NCBI GenBank assembly: GCA_029882915.1
Contig: JAOUJZ010000001.1
Location: 1-64,000, forward strand
Reading direction: 5' to 3'
Length of the DNA: 64,000 nucleotides
From: Gammaproteobacteria bacterium
GTDB lineage: Bacteria; Pseudomonadota; Gammaproteobacteria; Nitrosococcales; Methylophagaceae
Under the pieces are notes generated by a model. That model was given only the letters and a program-made list of their open reading frames with translations. It was not told where the DNA came from and ran no database searches. Numbering within the stretch: position 1 is the first letter of the stretch; every line of letters starts with the position of its first letter. The position numbers were made by a program, and so were the translations under genes. Of this stretch, positions 34,613 to 45,066 are shown piece after piece.

Positions 34613-36436
34613 TTATTCAACATTAAACATGTTGATAGCGCCAGTTTCAGCCGATGAAACGCCTTTACGGAAACTGTCAAAAAGCTCTCGACCCATACCA
34701 TAATGATGCTCAGTAGTACCTTTAATGCATTGAGTACGCTTTTCAAACACGTCATTATCAATCAAAACATTTAACTCACCTGTTTGTGTATTCAAATGAA
34801 TCATATCGCCTGCTCGTATACGAGTTAGGGGACCACCATCTTCACACTCAGGACACATATGTATCGCTGACGGGACCTTACCTGATGCCCCTGACATACG
34901 ACCGTCAGTCACGATCGCCACATGGAAACCTCTATCCTGTAATGACCCTAATAAAGGTGTGAGTTTATGTAATTCAGGCATACCATTCGCTTTCGGCCCT
35001 TGGAAACGAAGTACGACGATAAGATCTTTTTCCATTTCGCCACGTTTAAATGCAGCGACAACATCATCCTGATCATCGAACACCATAGCAGGAGCTTCTA
35101 CAATTTGATGCTCCTCAGAAACCGCTGAGATTTTAGACATGCCACGACCCAGATTGCCATGAATCAAATGCAAACCACCCGTTTCAGAGAATGGACTGTC
35201 AATAGTAGAAATAACCTTCGGATCGAGCGACTTACCAGGCCCTGGTTCCCAAACCAATTGACCATCAATCAATTTTGGTTCTTCGGTATAAGTGCTCATG
35301 CCACGCTTTGGAGCAACTGTAATTATGTCTTCATGCAATAAGCCGTGCTCTAATAGTTCGCCAATCAGAACACTCATTCCACCCGCAGCCTGAAAATGGT
35401 TAATATCAGCTTCGCCATTTGGATAAATTCGGGTGAGAAGTGGGATGATTTTCGTTATTTTATCAAAATCATCCCAGTTTATGATGATGCCCGCTGCTCG
35501 GGCGATCGCCACCAAATGCATAGTATGGTTGGTTGATCCGCCTGTGGCCATTAAACCAATTATTGCGTTCATGATTGCCTTTTCATCAATCATGTAACCC
35601 AATGGACGGAAATCATCGCCCATCGCAGTGTATTTTAATACTTGCTCTGTTGCACTGCCTGTCAACGCATCACGCAATGGAGTGTTCGGATTAACAAATG
35701 AGCTACCAGGCAGATGTAAACCCATCATTTCAACCATCATCTGGTTGCTGTTCGCAGTACCATAAAAAGTACATGTTCCAGGGCTATGGTATGATTCTGA
35801 TTCTGCTTTTAATAGTGCATCACGACCTACCTTACCTTCTGCGTATAGTTGGCGAATACGTACTTTTTCTTTATTCGGCAAACCACTTGGCATTGGACCG
35901 CCAGGGACGAAAACTGCAGGTAAATGTCCAAAGCTTAAGGCTGAAATCAATAAGCCTGGAACGATTTTGTCACAAATTCCTAAAAATAAGGCGCCATCGA
36001 ACATGTTATGGCTTAAACCAATGGCTGCTGACATGGCTATTACATCGCGACTAAATAATGATAACTCCATGCCGGGCTGACCTTGAGTCACGCCATCACA
36101 CATTGCTGGAACGCCACCTGCAAACTGGGCAACACCACCTGCTTTTCTTGCAGCTTCTTTAATGATATCCGGATAATCTTTATACGGCTGATGTGCTGAT
36201 AACATATCGTTATAAGCAGAAATAATTCCAATATTAGCTTTCACATTATTGGATAAATCAGATTTTTCAGCCGCAGGACAGGCAGCAAAACCGTGTACCA
36301 AATTACCACAGCCTAACTGAGCTCTATGAGGTCCATTTTGAACAGCGGCATCAATTCTAGCCAAGTACTTCGCTCGGCTTTCACGGCTACGCTCAATAAC
36401 CTCGTTAGTGACTGCTTTTAATACTGGATGAACCAT
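34613..36436 (-). CDS. edd: 6-phosphogluconate dehydratase
   Basis: The 607-residue protein of the IlvD/Edd family makes KDPG from 6-phosphogluconate. Family blocks include [24 protein letters not shown] (first part), [26 protein letters not shown] and the C-terminal [18 protein letters not shown]; conserved cysteines in CDKIVPG and the other two blocks are the iron-sulfur ligands. AAAGGTAG precedes the start. It is the first gene of an edd-eda operon. No hex repressor gene is adjacent. Confidence 0.96.
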   Translation of the reverse strand: MVHPVLKAVTNEVIERSRESRAKYLARIDAAVQNGPHRAQLGCGNLVHGFAACPAAEKSDLSNNVKANIGIISAYNDMLSAHQPYKDYPDIIKEAARKAGGVAQFAGGVPAMCDGVTQGQPGMELSLFSRDVIAMSAAIGLSHNMFDGALFLGICDKIVPGLLISALSFGHLPAVFVPGGPMPSGLPNKEKVRIRQLYAEGKVGRDALLKAESESYHSPGTCTFYGTANSNQMMVEMMGLHLPGSSFVNPNTPLRDALTGSATEQVLKYTAMGDDFRPLGYMIDEKAIMNAIIGLMATGGSTNHTMHLVAIARAAGIIINWDDFDKITKIIPLLTRIYPNGEADINHFQAAGGMSVLIGELLEHGLLHEDIITVAPKRGMSTYTEEPKLIDGQLVWEPGPGKSLDPKVISTIDSPFSETGGLHLIHGNLGRGMSKISAVSEEHQIVEAPAMVFDDQDDVVAAFKRGEMEKDLIVVLRFQGPKANGMPELHKLTPLLGSLQDRGFHVAIVTDGRMSGASGKVPSAIHMCPECEDGGPLTRIRAGDMIHLNTQTGELNVLIDNDVFEKRTQCIKGTTEHHYGMGRELFDSFRKGVSSAETGAINMFNVE

Positions 36437-36661
36437 AAACTACCTTTTCTATAATGCCCTGTTAGAAGTTAACACTACAAAGCTCTAAATTATGAACAAG
36501 CTAAATTAATTTAGCCCATTGTGGATTTTAAATAGCAGATTATTATACCTTTAAAAGGCCTTTTTCGCATGGAAAACTTCGTGCAACTACCACGTTTAAT
36601 GGCTGAATATCCATATATAACAACGCTTCACACAGGATTTTCTGTATATCTCTGGTGAGTT

Positions 36662-37744
36662 CTATCTGCCCACCAAATTCATTACCCAAGAAATTACAAC
36701 CACCTGCGGAACAGTCACTATCGGTAAAAACAATGCCACTTTCCATGACCCTGTTGTCTCTCGTAATGACATGATTTCAGTATAGTCGGTCGCAACACCA
36801 GTCATTAAAAAAGCAAAGCCATTTCCCGGCGCTTGTGCGCGTGTCACCAAATCGGCGGCAATCGGTGTTGACCCTTCAGAACAAATTTCCAGAATTGTCG
36901 CCACAATTAACGTCATCCCGAGCCCAGCTAGGGTAGCGCCAAAATAAGTCTGAAAACTGTCAATGGGTACAAAAGTACGAATGGCTGAGGCCAGTATCAC
37001 ACCAAGCAATAACCAACGCACGATCATTCGTGAATCTTTAATGCCTTCCCATGCCATGGAGGACCACCAATTAACACTAAAATTCGTTTCCCTCCAACCT
37101 TTTTTTGTCTCTATCCATGGTTGAAAGTCAATGGCTTCAATGGTGTTTGGGTTTGATGGCAATGCCCCCTTACGTACCAGTAAGTCAAAAACCAATCCAC
37201 TGATAATGCCGATCATCATTGAAAACACAACAAATAATAATGTCCATTTCCAACCAATCAAAGCAATTAATATCACCGTTAAAGACAAGGAATTCCATGG
37301 ACTGGCAATTAGAAATGCCATCACCTGACCTAGGCTCGCTCCACGCTGATATAGCCGCATGGCAACCAGTAAAATACCATGGCTACACAAGTCCAGAAAC
37401 AATCCCGCAATGGTTGCCCTTAAAATTCCTAAAAAGGTGTCGCCCTTGCCTAACAAAGAAGTAACAAACTCCCTTGGCACGCGTCCTAACAGACCAACAA
37501 ACAACATTCCTAATGCTAACCCTATCCACATACTATCCATAAGATGACGAATGGCTTCTACTAAACTGGCTAGTGATGGCCATGGATAGACTAAATCTGC
37601 AGCCACTAAATCAATAACATAACCGAGTGCAACTAAACTCAATGTTATCCAAAGCAATAAATCAGGACGCGACTTTTTAGCTGGCTCACTACCACAGCAA
37701 CTTTGCTGTTCAGGCGTTTCAGGTGGACTGCAACAGGATGACAT
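36662..37744 (-). CDS. DUF318/ArsP-like permease with cysteine-rich N-terminus
   Basis: The protein of about 360 residues has eight or so transmembrane helices with the DUF318 features (GLFLDLCSHGILLVAMRLY, IASPWNSLS, LEICSEGSTPIAADL). A 30-residue cytosolic N-terminus contains two CC pairs (SSCCSPPE and QSCCGSEP). DUF318 permeases include ArsP, which exports organoarsenicals, but many members have unknown substrates. The extra cysteines suggest binding of a soft metal or metalloid. The start at 37744 (MSSCCS) is likely; an in-frame ATG at 37759 is possible. The 225 bases between it and edd contain no gene. Confidence 0.82.
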   Translation of the reverse strand: MSSCCSPPETPEQQSCCGSEPAKKSRPDLLLWITLSLVALGYVIDLVAADLVYPWPSLASLVEAIRHLMDSMWIGLALGMLFVGLLGRVPREFVTSLLGKGDTFLGILRATIAGLFLDLCSHGILLVAMRLYQRGASLGQVMAFLIASPWNSLSLTVILIALIGWKWTLLFVVFSMMIGIISGLVFDLLVRKGALPSNPNTIEAIDFQPWIETKKGWRETNFSVNWWSSMAWEGIKDSRMIVRWLLLGVILASAIRTFVPIDSFQTYFGATLAGLGMTLIVATILEICSEGSTPIAADLVTRAQAPGNGFAFLMTGVATDYTEIMSLRETTGSWKVALFLPIVTVPQVVVISWVMNLVGR

Positions 37745-37839
37745 AAAAATTCTCAACATCTTCAGGTATGATCACGTTCTAATTGTACGACACATTTATA
37801 TAGAACAATATTCATTTTCAAATAAGGCAACCAAGATAT

Positions 37840-38526
37840 ATGACTGAAGGCAGACCACTACGCACAGTTCGAAGTTTTGTACGTCGAGAAGGTAGATTAA
37901 CGTCAGCACAACAACGCGCTATTGATAATCTTTGGCCCCAGTTTGCCATTGATGATGGTGAAAGCATTATCAATCTCAATCAATTATTTAGTCGAGATGC
38001 GCCTAAAGTACTAGAAATAGGATTTGGCAACGGTTCATCACTTGTGCAAATGGCTGCCAATCATCCAGAACAGGATTTTCTTGGTGTTGAAGTACATCGC
38101 CCTGGGGTTGGTCAATTACTCAATCTAGTCGAACAATGTCATTTAACAAATGTCCGTGTTGCCTGCACTGATGCTGTCGAATTACTCAAACACAGAATTG
38201 CTGATAACAGCCTTGATAGAGTGCAATTGTATTTTCCAGATCCATGGCATAAAAAACGTCATCATAAACGACGCATCATTCAACCTGATTTTATCACCCT
38301 GTTGGCAAAAAAAATAAAATCAGGTGGTCATCTTCACATGGCTACAGACTGGCAACACTATGCTGAGCAAATGCTGGAAGATTTAAGCAATAGTGACGTT
38401 TTTGTTAACTGTTCTCAGGATGATACCTATATAGCTCGTCCCGACTATCGTCCACTCACCAAATTCGAACAACGTGGGCAAAAATTGGGTCATGGTGTCT
38501 GGGATTTACTATTTAAACGACGGTAA
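37840..38526 (+). CDS. trmB: tRNA (guanine-N7-)-methyltransferase
   Basis: The 228-residue class I SAM methyltransferase modifies G46 in the variable loop of tRNAs. It has the SAM-binding block VLEIGFGNGSSLVQMA, the LGVEVHRPGVG segment and the family-specific YFPDPWHKKRHHKRRI followed by HMATDW. Length is standard. It is divergent from the DUF318 permease by about 95 bases. Confidence 0.96.
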   Translation: MTEGRPLRTVRSFVRREGRLTSAQQRAIDNLWPQFAIDDGESIINLNQLFSRDAPKVLEIGFGNGSSLVQMAANHPEQDFLGVEVHRPGVGQLLNLVEQCHLTNVRVACTDAVELLKHRIADNSLDRVQLYFPDPWHKKRHHKRRIIQPDFITLLAKKIKSGGHLHMATDWQHYAEQMLEDLSNSDVFVNCSQDDTYIARPDYRPLTKFEQRGQKLGHGVWDLLFKRR

Positions 38527-38604
38527 AAGCATATAAAACTTGCAGCATTTGTTTTCATACGCTAATTTCTGATTTCAGGATATAACAAAACAAGGCAATT
38601 AATT

Positions 38605-39921
38605 ATGGCGTGCATTAAAACTCTAAAACTAAGTACCCTAGTAATGGCGTCTGTATTTAGCTCGATAAGCTATGGCGCCGGATTTGCGATCATTGAACAA
38701 AGTGTTACTGGTTTAGGTCGTGCCTTTGCCGGTAGTGCAGCTGTTGCGGAAGACGCCAGCACCATCTTTTTTAACCCCGCTGGTCTGGTCTACCTTGATA
38801 GAGCCGAAATGGATGCAGCCATAAATTACATTGCTCCAAAAAGTGAGTTCAATGATGACTCATCGACCGTTACAGGCAGCGACGGCGGAGATGCCGGTAA
38901 TAATGCACTGGTTCCCAACTTTTATTATGCCCGACCGATTAATGACACAACTGTATTTGGTCTTGGTATCAGTGCTCCATTTGGTTTAGTCACCGAATAT
39001 GATGATGACTGGCAGGGGCGTTACCATGCCATCAAGTCTGACCTGATGACCATTAATATCAACCCGTCTTTAGCATTCAAAACTACAGATAAATTATCTG
39101 TTGGCTTCGGGCTAAGCCTACAATACATTGATCTTGAAATGACTCAAGCCGTTGATTTTGGAACTCTTTGTGCTATAGCTCCAGGTGGACCATATGCCTG
39201 CGCCAACCCAAAAAATAATGATGGAAAAGCAAAATTCACAGCAGATGACTGGGGCTGGGGATTTAACTTAGGGTTAATTTATCAAGTCACCGAAGCAACA
39301 AGACTGGCCATGTCTTACCGTTCAAAAATCTCACATCACCTAACTGGCAAAGGAAAGTTTTATGTGCCAAATGATGCAGTTACTCAAGCTGTAGCAACTG
39401 CCTCTGGGTTCACTAATGCAGCGATATCTGGCGATGTCGATTTACCAGAAACAGCTTCTTTTGCCATTCACCATCAACTCAATGAAAAATGGGCAGTTAT
39501 GGGAGATGCTAGCTGGACACGTTGGAGTCGCTTTCAAGAATTAGCTATTAATTCACCTGATCCTGCCAACAAACTTAATAGCACTAAAGAAGAAAAATGG
39601 GATAACTCTATGCGTTATGGTCTGGGAGTAACATATGCCTATAATGATAAATGGACGTTACGCGGCGGTGTCGCATTCGATGAAACGCCTATTTCTGATC
39701 AATACAGAACCGCTCGTATTGCTGGTGAAGATCGTAAATGGATAGCCATAGGGGCTAGCTATAAACAGTCTGATAAATTTACTATAGATGCAGGTTATAC
39801 CCATATATTTATCAGCGATCCAAAAATTGATGAAACACTGTCTCCTATTCCACACCGTCTCAGCGGGGACTTCGATGCCAGTGTCGATATCCTAGGCGTT
39901 CAAGTTCGTTGGTTTATGTAA
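38605..39921 (+). CDS. FadL/OmpP1/TodX-family outer-membrane transporter
   Basis: The 438-residue protein has a signal peptide (cleavage near SYG-AG), the N-terminal hatch signature GFAIIEQSVTGLGRAFAG and STIFFNPAGLVYL (the NPA motif), then repeated beta strands ending with the aromatic QVRWFM typical of outer-membrane barrels. FadL-type channels admit fatty acids or other hydrophobic substrates. An acyl-CoA synthetase gene follows after 15 bases, which points to fatty acids. Confidence 0.92.
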   Translation: MACIKTLKLSTLVMASVFSSISYGAGFAIIEQSVTGLGRAFAGSAAVAEDASTIFFNPAGLVYLDRAEMDAAINYIAPKSEFNDDSSTVTGSDGGDAGNNALVPNFYYARPINDTTVFGLGISAPFGLVTEYDDDWQGRYHAIKSDLMTININPSLAFKTTDKLSVGFGLSLQYIDLEMTQAVDFGTLCAIAPGGPYACANPKNNDGKAKFTADDWGWGFNLGLIYQVTEATRLAMSYRSKISHHLTGKGKFYVPNDAVTQAVATASGFTNAAISGDVDLPETASFAIHHQLNEKWAVMGDASWTRWSRFQELAINSPDPANKLNSTKEEKWDNSMRYGLGVTYAYNDKWTLRGGVAFDETPISDQYRTARIAGEDRKWIAIGASYKQSDKFTIDAGYTHIFISDPKIDETLSPIPHRLSGDFDASVDILGVQVRWFM

Positions 39922-39936
39922 CAGCGAGAAAATTAA

Positions 39937-41742
39937 ATGTCAGGAGTATCGACTGATTTCATTAAGACAGAACAAGCCGGAACATTATACGGATTATTTC
40001 GCGAGCGATTGAAGCGTAGCCCTAAGCACCCTGCGTATCGTAGCTATTCCAGTACGACAAAGTCATGGTATGACGTTACATGGCAGGAAGCGGCCATACA
40101 AATTGCCCGTTGGCAAGAAGCAATGGCAAACGAAAACCTTCAGTCTGGTGACCGGGTCGCTATAAACCTTCGCAACTGCAAGGAATGGGTTTATTTTGAT
40201 CAGGCTGCCTTGGGACTTGGTTTAGTTGTTGTCCCCTTATATCCAGATGATCGTCCTGACAATGTTGCTTATATATTGCAGGATGCTGATGTTAAATTAC
40301 TGTTCTTACAAAACACTGGGCAATGGAAACGACTTGCACCTTCTATCACTGAAGAACATCACCTTAAACGTATTATCATTAATACTTCTGACGATGATGT
40401 ATTGTCACCATCAGATAGTGTCGTCTATTCACAGCAATGGCTACCCATAAACCACGGTGCCCTTCGGGATTGGGATGCCAATCCACATCAGTTGGCCTCA
40501 ATCATCTACACATCTGGCACCACAGGTCGCCCTAAAGGTGTCATGTTAAGCCATCATAATATGCTGTCTGTTGCCAATGGCTCGTTACAGTATTTTGATA
40601 TTTTTCCAACAGATGTATTTTTATCATTTCTGCCTCTATCACACACATTGGAACGAACAGCAGGCTATTACTTACCCATGATGGCTGGCTCAACGGTTGC
40701 TTATGCACGCAGCATTCCTCAGCTTGCTGAAGATATGCAAGAAGTGAAACCCAGCATTATGATTGCTGTGCCACGCATCTTTGAGCGTATTTATTCTCGT
40801 CTTCAAAAGCAATTAGAAGATAAGTCGTTTATCTCCCGTTCATTGTTTATCACAACAGTTGCAACAGGATGGGCTCGTTTCCAGTTTCATCAAGGACGAA
40901 GTTGGTGGCGACCATACTTTATACTATGGCCCCTGCTTGAAAAACTGGTGGCATCAAAGGTAACACAACGTCTGGGTGGTAATATACGCTTGATTGTTTG
41001 TGGCGGTGCACCATTATCATCATCCGTTTCAAAGTTATTTACAGGTCTCGGACTAAGTCTAGTGCAAGGTTATGGCCTAACAGAAACCAGTCCAGTAATC
41101 AGTGTCAATAAACCTGAAAATAACGATCCCACCAGTGTTGGGCTAGCTATTCCCGGGGTTGAAGTAAAGATTGGAGATAATGATGAATTGTTAGTTCGTG
41201 GTCCAGGTAATATGCTAGGCTATTGGAACAATCATAAGGCCACAGCGCAAACTATCTCTACTCAGGGATGGCTACACACTGGTGATCAAGCCAGAATTAG
41301 TGATAGTGGCCATATTTATATTACTGGTCGAATAAAAGATATTCTTATACTTAATAATGGTGAAAAAGTCCCGCCCACTGATATTGAATCAGCCATCTTA
41401 GCGGATAATATATTTGAGCAAGCACTGATTGTTGGCGAAGGGAAACCGTATTTATCTGCTTTATTAGTACTGAATTCAGATCATTGGTTTGGTTTGGCCA
41501 AGCAGCATGGTCTGGATGGGTTTGACCATAATAGTTTGAACAGTAAAACACTGCACAATGACATTATCCAGCGTTTAAGAGAGTTGCTGCATGACTTCCC
41601 CGCCTATGCAAAAATCCGGCAAGTCACACTGAGTCTGGAACCATGGACAATAGAAAATAACTTAATCACACCCACCATGAAAACAAAACGGGCAAACGTT
41701 ATTTCTCACTATAAAAGTGATATTGAAAAAATGTACAACTGA
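39937..41742 (+). CDS. long-chain acyl-CoA synthetase-like AMP-binding enzyme
   Basis: The 601-residue enzyme has the AMP-binding signature IIYTSGTTGRPKGVMLSH, the QGYGLTETSPVIS block, a GDQA/GRIKDIL hinge region and the C-terminal lysine region (TPTMKTKR). It activates fatty acids to acyl-CoA through an acyl-adenylate. It resembles the FadD15/FAA type (longer, about 600 residues) rather than E. coli FadD. Coupled with the FadL-like gene upstream in an uptake-and-activation pair. Confidence 0.92.
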   Translation: MSGVSTDFIKTEQAGTLYGLFRERLKRSPKHPAYRSYSSTTKSWYDVTWQEAAIQIARWQEAMANENLQSGDRVAINLRNCKEWVYFDQAALGLGLVVVPLYPDDRPDNVAYILQDADVKLLFLQNTGQWKRLAPSITEEHHLKRIIINTSDDDVLSPSDSVVYSQQWLPINHGALRDWDANPHQLASIIYTSGTTGRPKGVMLSHHNMLSVANGSLQYFDIFPTDVFLSFLPLSHTLERTAGYYLPMMAGSTVAYARSIPQLAEDMQEVKPSIMIAVPRIFERIYSRLQKQLEDKSFISRSLFITTVATGWARFQFHQGRSWWRPYFILWPLLEKLVASKVTQRLGGNIRLIVCGGAPLSSSVSKLFTGLGLSLVQGYGLTETSPVISVNKPENNDPTSVGLAIPGVEVKIGDNDELLVRGPGNMLGYWNNHKATAQTISTQGWLHTGDQARISDSGHIYITGRIKDILILNNGEKVPPTDIESAILADNIFEQALIVGEGKPYLSALLVLNSDHWFGLAKQHGLDGFDHNSLNSKTLHNDIIQRLRELLHDFPAYAKIRQVTLSLEPWTIENNLITPTMKTKRANVISHYKSDIEKMYN

Positions 41743-41805
41743 ATTTCTTAATAGCGAATAACTAACTTTTGACGAACTTTGAAATAAATATCCGAAAAAA
41801 AACTC

Positions 41806-42693
41806 TCAAACTTCTAGAAATATATACACTTCATTTCCACAACCACGGTACTCCATTTTAGTAAACCCTGCCATTGCGGCCAAGGCAATTCCACGACCAT
41901 GACTATGAGCTATCCTGTCTGGCGATATTGTTAAATAATCCTGCCAGTCAAAACCATTTCCTTGGTCTTTAACTATAATATGGCAACCTGTTTCGTCGCG
42001 ATGAAACGTTAGATCTACCTTTTTGTCTTTATGTTCTTCCAGTTGAATACGGTCATTCACTTCCTTTTCCCATCGTCCTTCTTTAATTAACAAGGTCTTT
42101 TCATAATAAGTGATTCCCAAATTGCCATGCTCAACCGCATTAATCAGTATTTCAGACAAACCTATAATGATTTTTTGTGTATCTGGGCAAGCATTTGCAA
42201 TAAACAAAGCTAAATCACGAGCCTCTAGCAATGTATTAAACTGAAACTCTGCATAATGTAGGTTTTTCAAAGGCCTTGCTAACTTATCTAGCCCTGATTG
42301 TAATAGTTTGTATTGTTGTCGGTAATTAATCGCAGTATTAATTGTCGATATCAACATATCGTCATTAACTGGGTTGGTGAGAAAATATGCGCCAGCCTTA
42401 ACCCCCTCTAACACAGCACTCTTTTTCACCATTTCTGTTTGTATAATTACTGGACAATGTTGCTCTGCGGAATGGGCTGATATTTGATCTAATACATTAA
42501 TATTGTTTTTATTCGATAACATTTGATCCATGATGATTAAATCAAAACGGTCAGGATGAGATTCAAGTAAAGCTGATACATCTTTGCCTTTGTTAGCAAT
42601 AGTTAACTGGCAATCAAGTTCCTTTAGTGACTTTTTAAGTATCGCTAAATTATTCGATTTTTCGTTAATAAATAACACATGTGGTGAGACCAT
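41806..42693 (-). CDS. degenerate receiver fused to anti-sigma-type ATPase domain
   Basis: The 295-residue protein has an N-terminal receiver (1-125) that keeps acceptor D56 and T86 but has N10/E11 in place of the acidic pair and N107 in place of the conserved lysine (TNPVN). The C-terminal domain (about 150-295) is a GHKL ATPase of the RsbW/SpoIIAB type, with EILINAVEHGN, KDQGNGFDW and SHGRGIALAAMAG. No HisKA domain is present, so it is not a histidine kinase; it probably binds or phosphorylates an anti-anti-sigma factor (STAS protein), which is not encoded nearby. It is alone in its unit; the 182 bases upstream to folC show no gene. Confidence 0.85.
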   Translation of the reverse strand: MVSPHVLFINEKSNNLAILKKSLKELDCQLTIANKGKDVSALLESHPDRFDLIIMDQMLSNKNNINVLDQISAHSAEQHCPVIIQTEMVKKSAVLEGVKAGAYFLTNPVNDDMLISTINTAINYRQQYKLLQSGLDKLARPLKNLHYAEFQFNTLLEARDLALFIANACPDTQKIIIGLSEILINAVEHGNLGITYYEKTLLIKEGRWEKEVNDRIQLEEHKDKKVDLTFHRDETGCHIIVKDQGNGFDWQDYLTISPDRIAHSHGRGIALAAMAGFTKMEYRGCGNEVYIFLEV

Positions 42694-42875
42694 TACTCAG
42701 ATCCCTTATTTATGGGACAAGTAATCATTAACCAATCTAATTGCTTAACTGTTAACATTATTAGGATCCGCTGATTTTTATAATTAAAATTATACTCAAT
42801 CACACGATTCAATTATCTGAATTAGATCACCTTTTTTGAAATAAACCTTATTTTATGTAATGAAATAAGAACTTA

Positions 42876-44159
42876 CTACTTCATCTCGTTAATAGTATTA
42901 AAACGAAGAACTGCCTCAACCGTGTGAAATGATCCAAAGACCAGTATTCGGTCACCAAACAATGCATCTCTTTTTGCTTGTTGGTATGCATCAACCACTG
43001 TGTTGAAATGATGAATTCTGTCATTGGTAATGAGTTTCGTCATTTCTATGGCTAATTGTTCACCTGACATGCCACGATTACCATCTATACCTGCAACGTA
43101 CCAAAAATCTATAACGTCCTTTAATGTTGAAACAACAGCAGATATGTCCTTATCTTTAAGCATAGCTATGACTGCAATGGTTCGGCCATTGGACGGCTTT
43201 TCCAATAGTAATTTGACCAGGTTTTCTGCACCTTGCTGATTATGAGTAACATCAAGAATAACTTCAACATCGCCGGGAATTTGCTGAAAACGACCTGCAA
43301 GGCGAACGCTAATTAATCCAGTTTTTATGTGTTCTTCCCTTATCTTAAATCCTTGTGAGATTAATAACGAAATCACCTGCAAAACAGCGGCTGCATTCTG
43401 GATTTGATAGGCACCAGTAAGAGCTGGAAATGGAAGGTTATACCAATGATAATCCATACTCGACCAGTGCCAAACCTGAGCTTGTCTATCTACCTTGAAA
43501 TCAGATTCAGCCTGATATAAACATGAGTTTAGTGAGACCGCATAATTTAATACGCTCTGCGGCGGCGGCGATTCGGAACACACTACTGGTTTCCCTGCCC
43601 GTATGATACCGGCCTTTTCAGTAGCAATTTGTTCGCGATTATTGCCTAGCCACGCAGTATGGTCAAGGCTTATTGGTGTTATTAACGCAATATCACTATC
43701 AAATAAATTCACTGCATCCAATCGACCACCCATGCCTACTTCAAGGATCGCGATATCAATTTTTTGATGGCTAAATATATCGACTGCAGCCAGAGTGGCA
43801 AATTCAAAATAAGTCAATGAAACCTGATCACGAACCTTATCAATTCGGTCAAAAGCATTACAAATAGCAATATCATCGACAGGTATCCCATCAATACAGA
43901 TACGTTCGTTATAACTTAATAAATGTGGTGATGTGTAAGTGCCAGTTTGATATCCAGCAGCACGTAAAATTGCCTCCAGCATGGCAACAGATGATCCTTT
44001 GCCATTGGTGCCTGCCACCGTAATGACAGTAAAGGGTAATTTAGCTGCACCCCCAAGGCTTTCCCACACTTTACCCACACGCTCAAGTCCGGGATCAACT
44101 TCAGTAAAGTGGAGATTCTCCTGCCACTGTAGCCACTGTGGCAAGGTTTGAAAACGCAT
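42876..44159 (-). CDS. folC: bifunctional folylpolyglutamate/dihydrofolate synthase
   Basis: The 427-residue Mur-ligase-family enzyme has the P-loop VAGTNGKGSSVAMLE, TSPHLLSYNERI and GGRLDAVN blocks. It makes dihydrofolate and adds glutamates to folates, here important for C1 metabolism. It follows accD by 17 bases as the last gene of a long minus-strand operon, the usual accD-folC order. No dedD or cvpA gene follows, as would be common in gammaproteobacteria. Confidence 0.95.
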   Translation of the reverse strand: MRFQTLPQWLQWQENLHFTEVDPGLERVGKVWESLGGAAKLPFTVITVAGTNGKGSSVAMLEAILRAAGYQTGTYTSPHLLSYNERICIDGIPVDDIAICNAFDRIDKVRDQVSLTYFEFATLAAVDIFSHQKIDIAILEVGMGGRLDAVNLFDSDIALITPISLDHTAWLGNNREQIATEKAGIIRAGKPVVCSESPPPQSVLNYAVSLNSCLYQAESDFKVDRQAQVWHWSSMDYHWYNLPFPALTGAYQIQNAAAVLQVISLLISQGFKIREEHIKTGLISVRLAGRFQQIPGDVEVILDVTHNQQGAENLVKLLLEKPSNGRTIAVIAMLKDKDISAVVSTLKDVIDFWYVAGIDGNRGMSGEQLAIEMTKLITNDRIHHFNTVVDAYQQAKRDALFGDRILVFGSFHTVEAVLRFNTINEMK

Positions 44160-44176
44160 GCTGCTCTGACTTACGT

Positions 44177-45034
44177 TTAAATAGTAGCGCGTTTTTGCAT
44201 CATTGCTAGAATGCTTGCTAATCGATCTCGCATATCACGCCGATCAATAATCATATCAATCGCACCGTGTTCTAACAAAAATTCACTCCGCTGAAAGCCT
44301 TCTGGTAAAGTTTCTCGCACGGTTTGCTCAATAACTCGTGGGCCGGCAAAACCAATTAATGCTTTAGGTTCAGCAACATTGATGTCACCTAACATTGCCA
44401 AGCTGGCAGAAACACCACCCATGGTCGGATCTGTTAGTACAGATACGAATGGCACACCTGCGTTGCTAAGCTGAGAAAGAATGGCACTGGTTTTCGCCAT
44501 TTGCATCAATGAAAACAAGCCTTCCTGCATACGTGCCCCACCACTTGCAGAGAAGCAGATCAGTGGGATTTTTTTATTCAGCGCGACTTGGGCAGCACGA
44601 ACAAACTTTTCACCGACAACAGCGCCCATAGAGCCACCCATAAAGCTAAAATCAAACGACACAGCGACTACAGGTAAATCATTGATGGTTCCTTCCATGA
44701 CTAATAACGCATCTTTTTCACCCGTTGCTTTTTGGGCTTGATGAAGGCGATCTTTGTATTTTTTACTGTCTTTAAACTTCAATGTATCAACTGGCGATAC
44801 ATCAGCAGCAATTTCTACTCGCTCTCCTTCGTCTAAAAAGCTTTCAAGACGTGTACGAGCATTGATGCGTTGGTGGTGATCACATTTTGGGCAAACATGT
44901 AAGTTACGCTCCAATTCAGCACGATAAAGTACACTGTCACACGCCTGACATTTACACCAAACACCTTCAGGTACTGACCGGCTACGGACCTTTGTGCGAA
45001 TTTTCGATGGGATTAATTTTTCAAACCAACTCAT
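44177..45034 (-). CDS. accD: acetyl-CoA carboxylase carboxyltransferase beta subunit
   Basis: The 285-residue subunit has the N-terminal zinc ribbon ([23 protein letters not shown], four cysteines) and the crotonase-like carboxyltransferase core with [19 protein letters not shown] and [16 protein letters not shown]. With AccA it transfers the carboxyl group from biotin to acetyl-CoA, the first step of fatty acid synthesis. Length and position after trpA are typical. Confidence 0.97.
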   Translation of the reverse strand: MSWFEKLIPSKIRTKVRSRSVPEGVWCKCQACDSVLYRAELERNLHVCPKCDHHQRINARTRLESFLDEGERVEIAADVSPVDTLKFKDSKKYKDRLHQAQKATGEKDALLVMEGTINDLPVVAVSFDFSFMGGSMGAVVGEKFVRAAQVALNKKIPLICFSASGGARMQEGLFSLMQMAKTSAILSQLSNAGVPFVSVLTDPTMGGVSASLAMLGDINVAEPKALIGFAGPRVIEQTVRETLPEGFQRSEFLLEHGAIDMIIDRRDMRDRLASILAMMQKRATI

Positions 45035-45066
45035 ATTTTCACCTGTAGTATTTAATCGATAGCACG

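Noticed and set aside
36543-36746. 66-codon minus-strand frame overlapping the end of the DUF318 permease
   Set aside because: It lies in a different frame across the real gene end and the spacer, and has no recognisable features.
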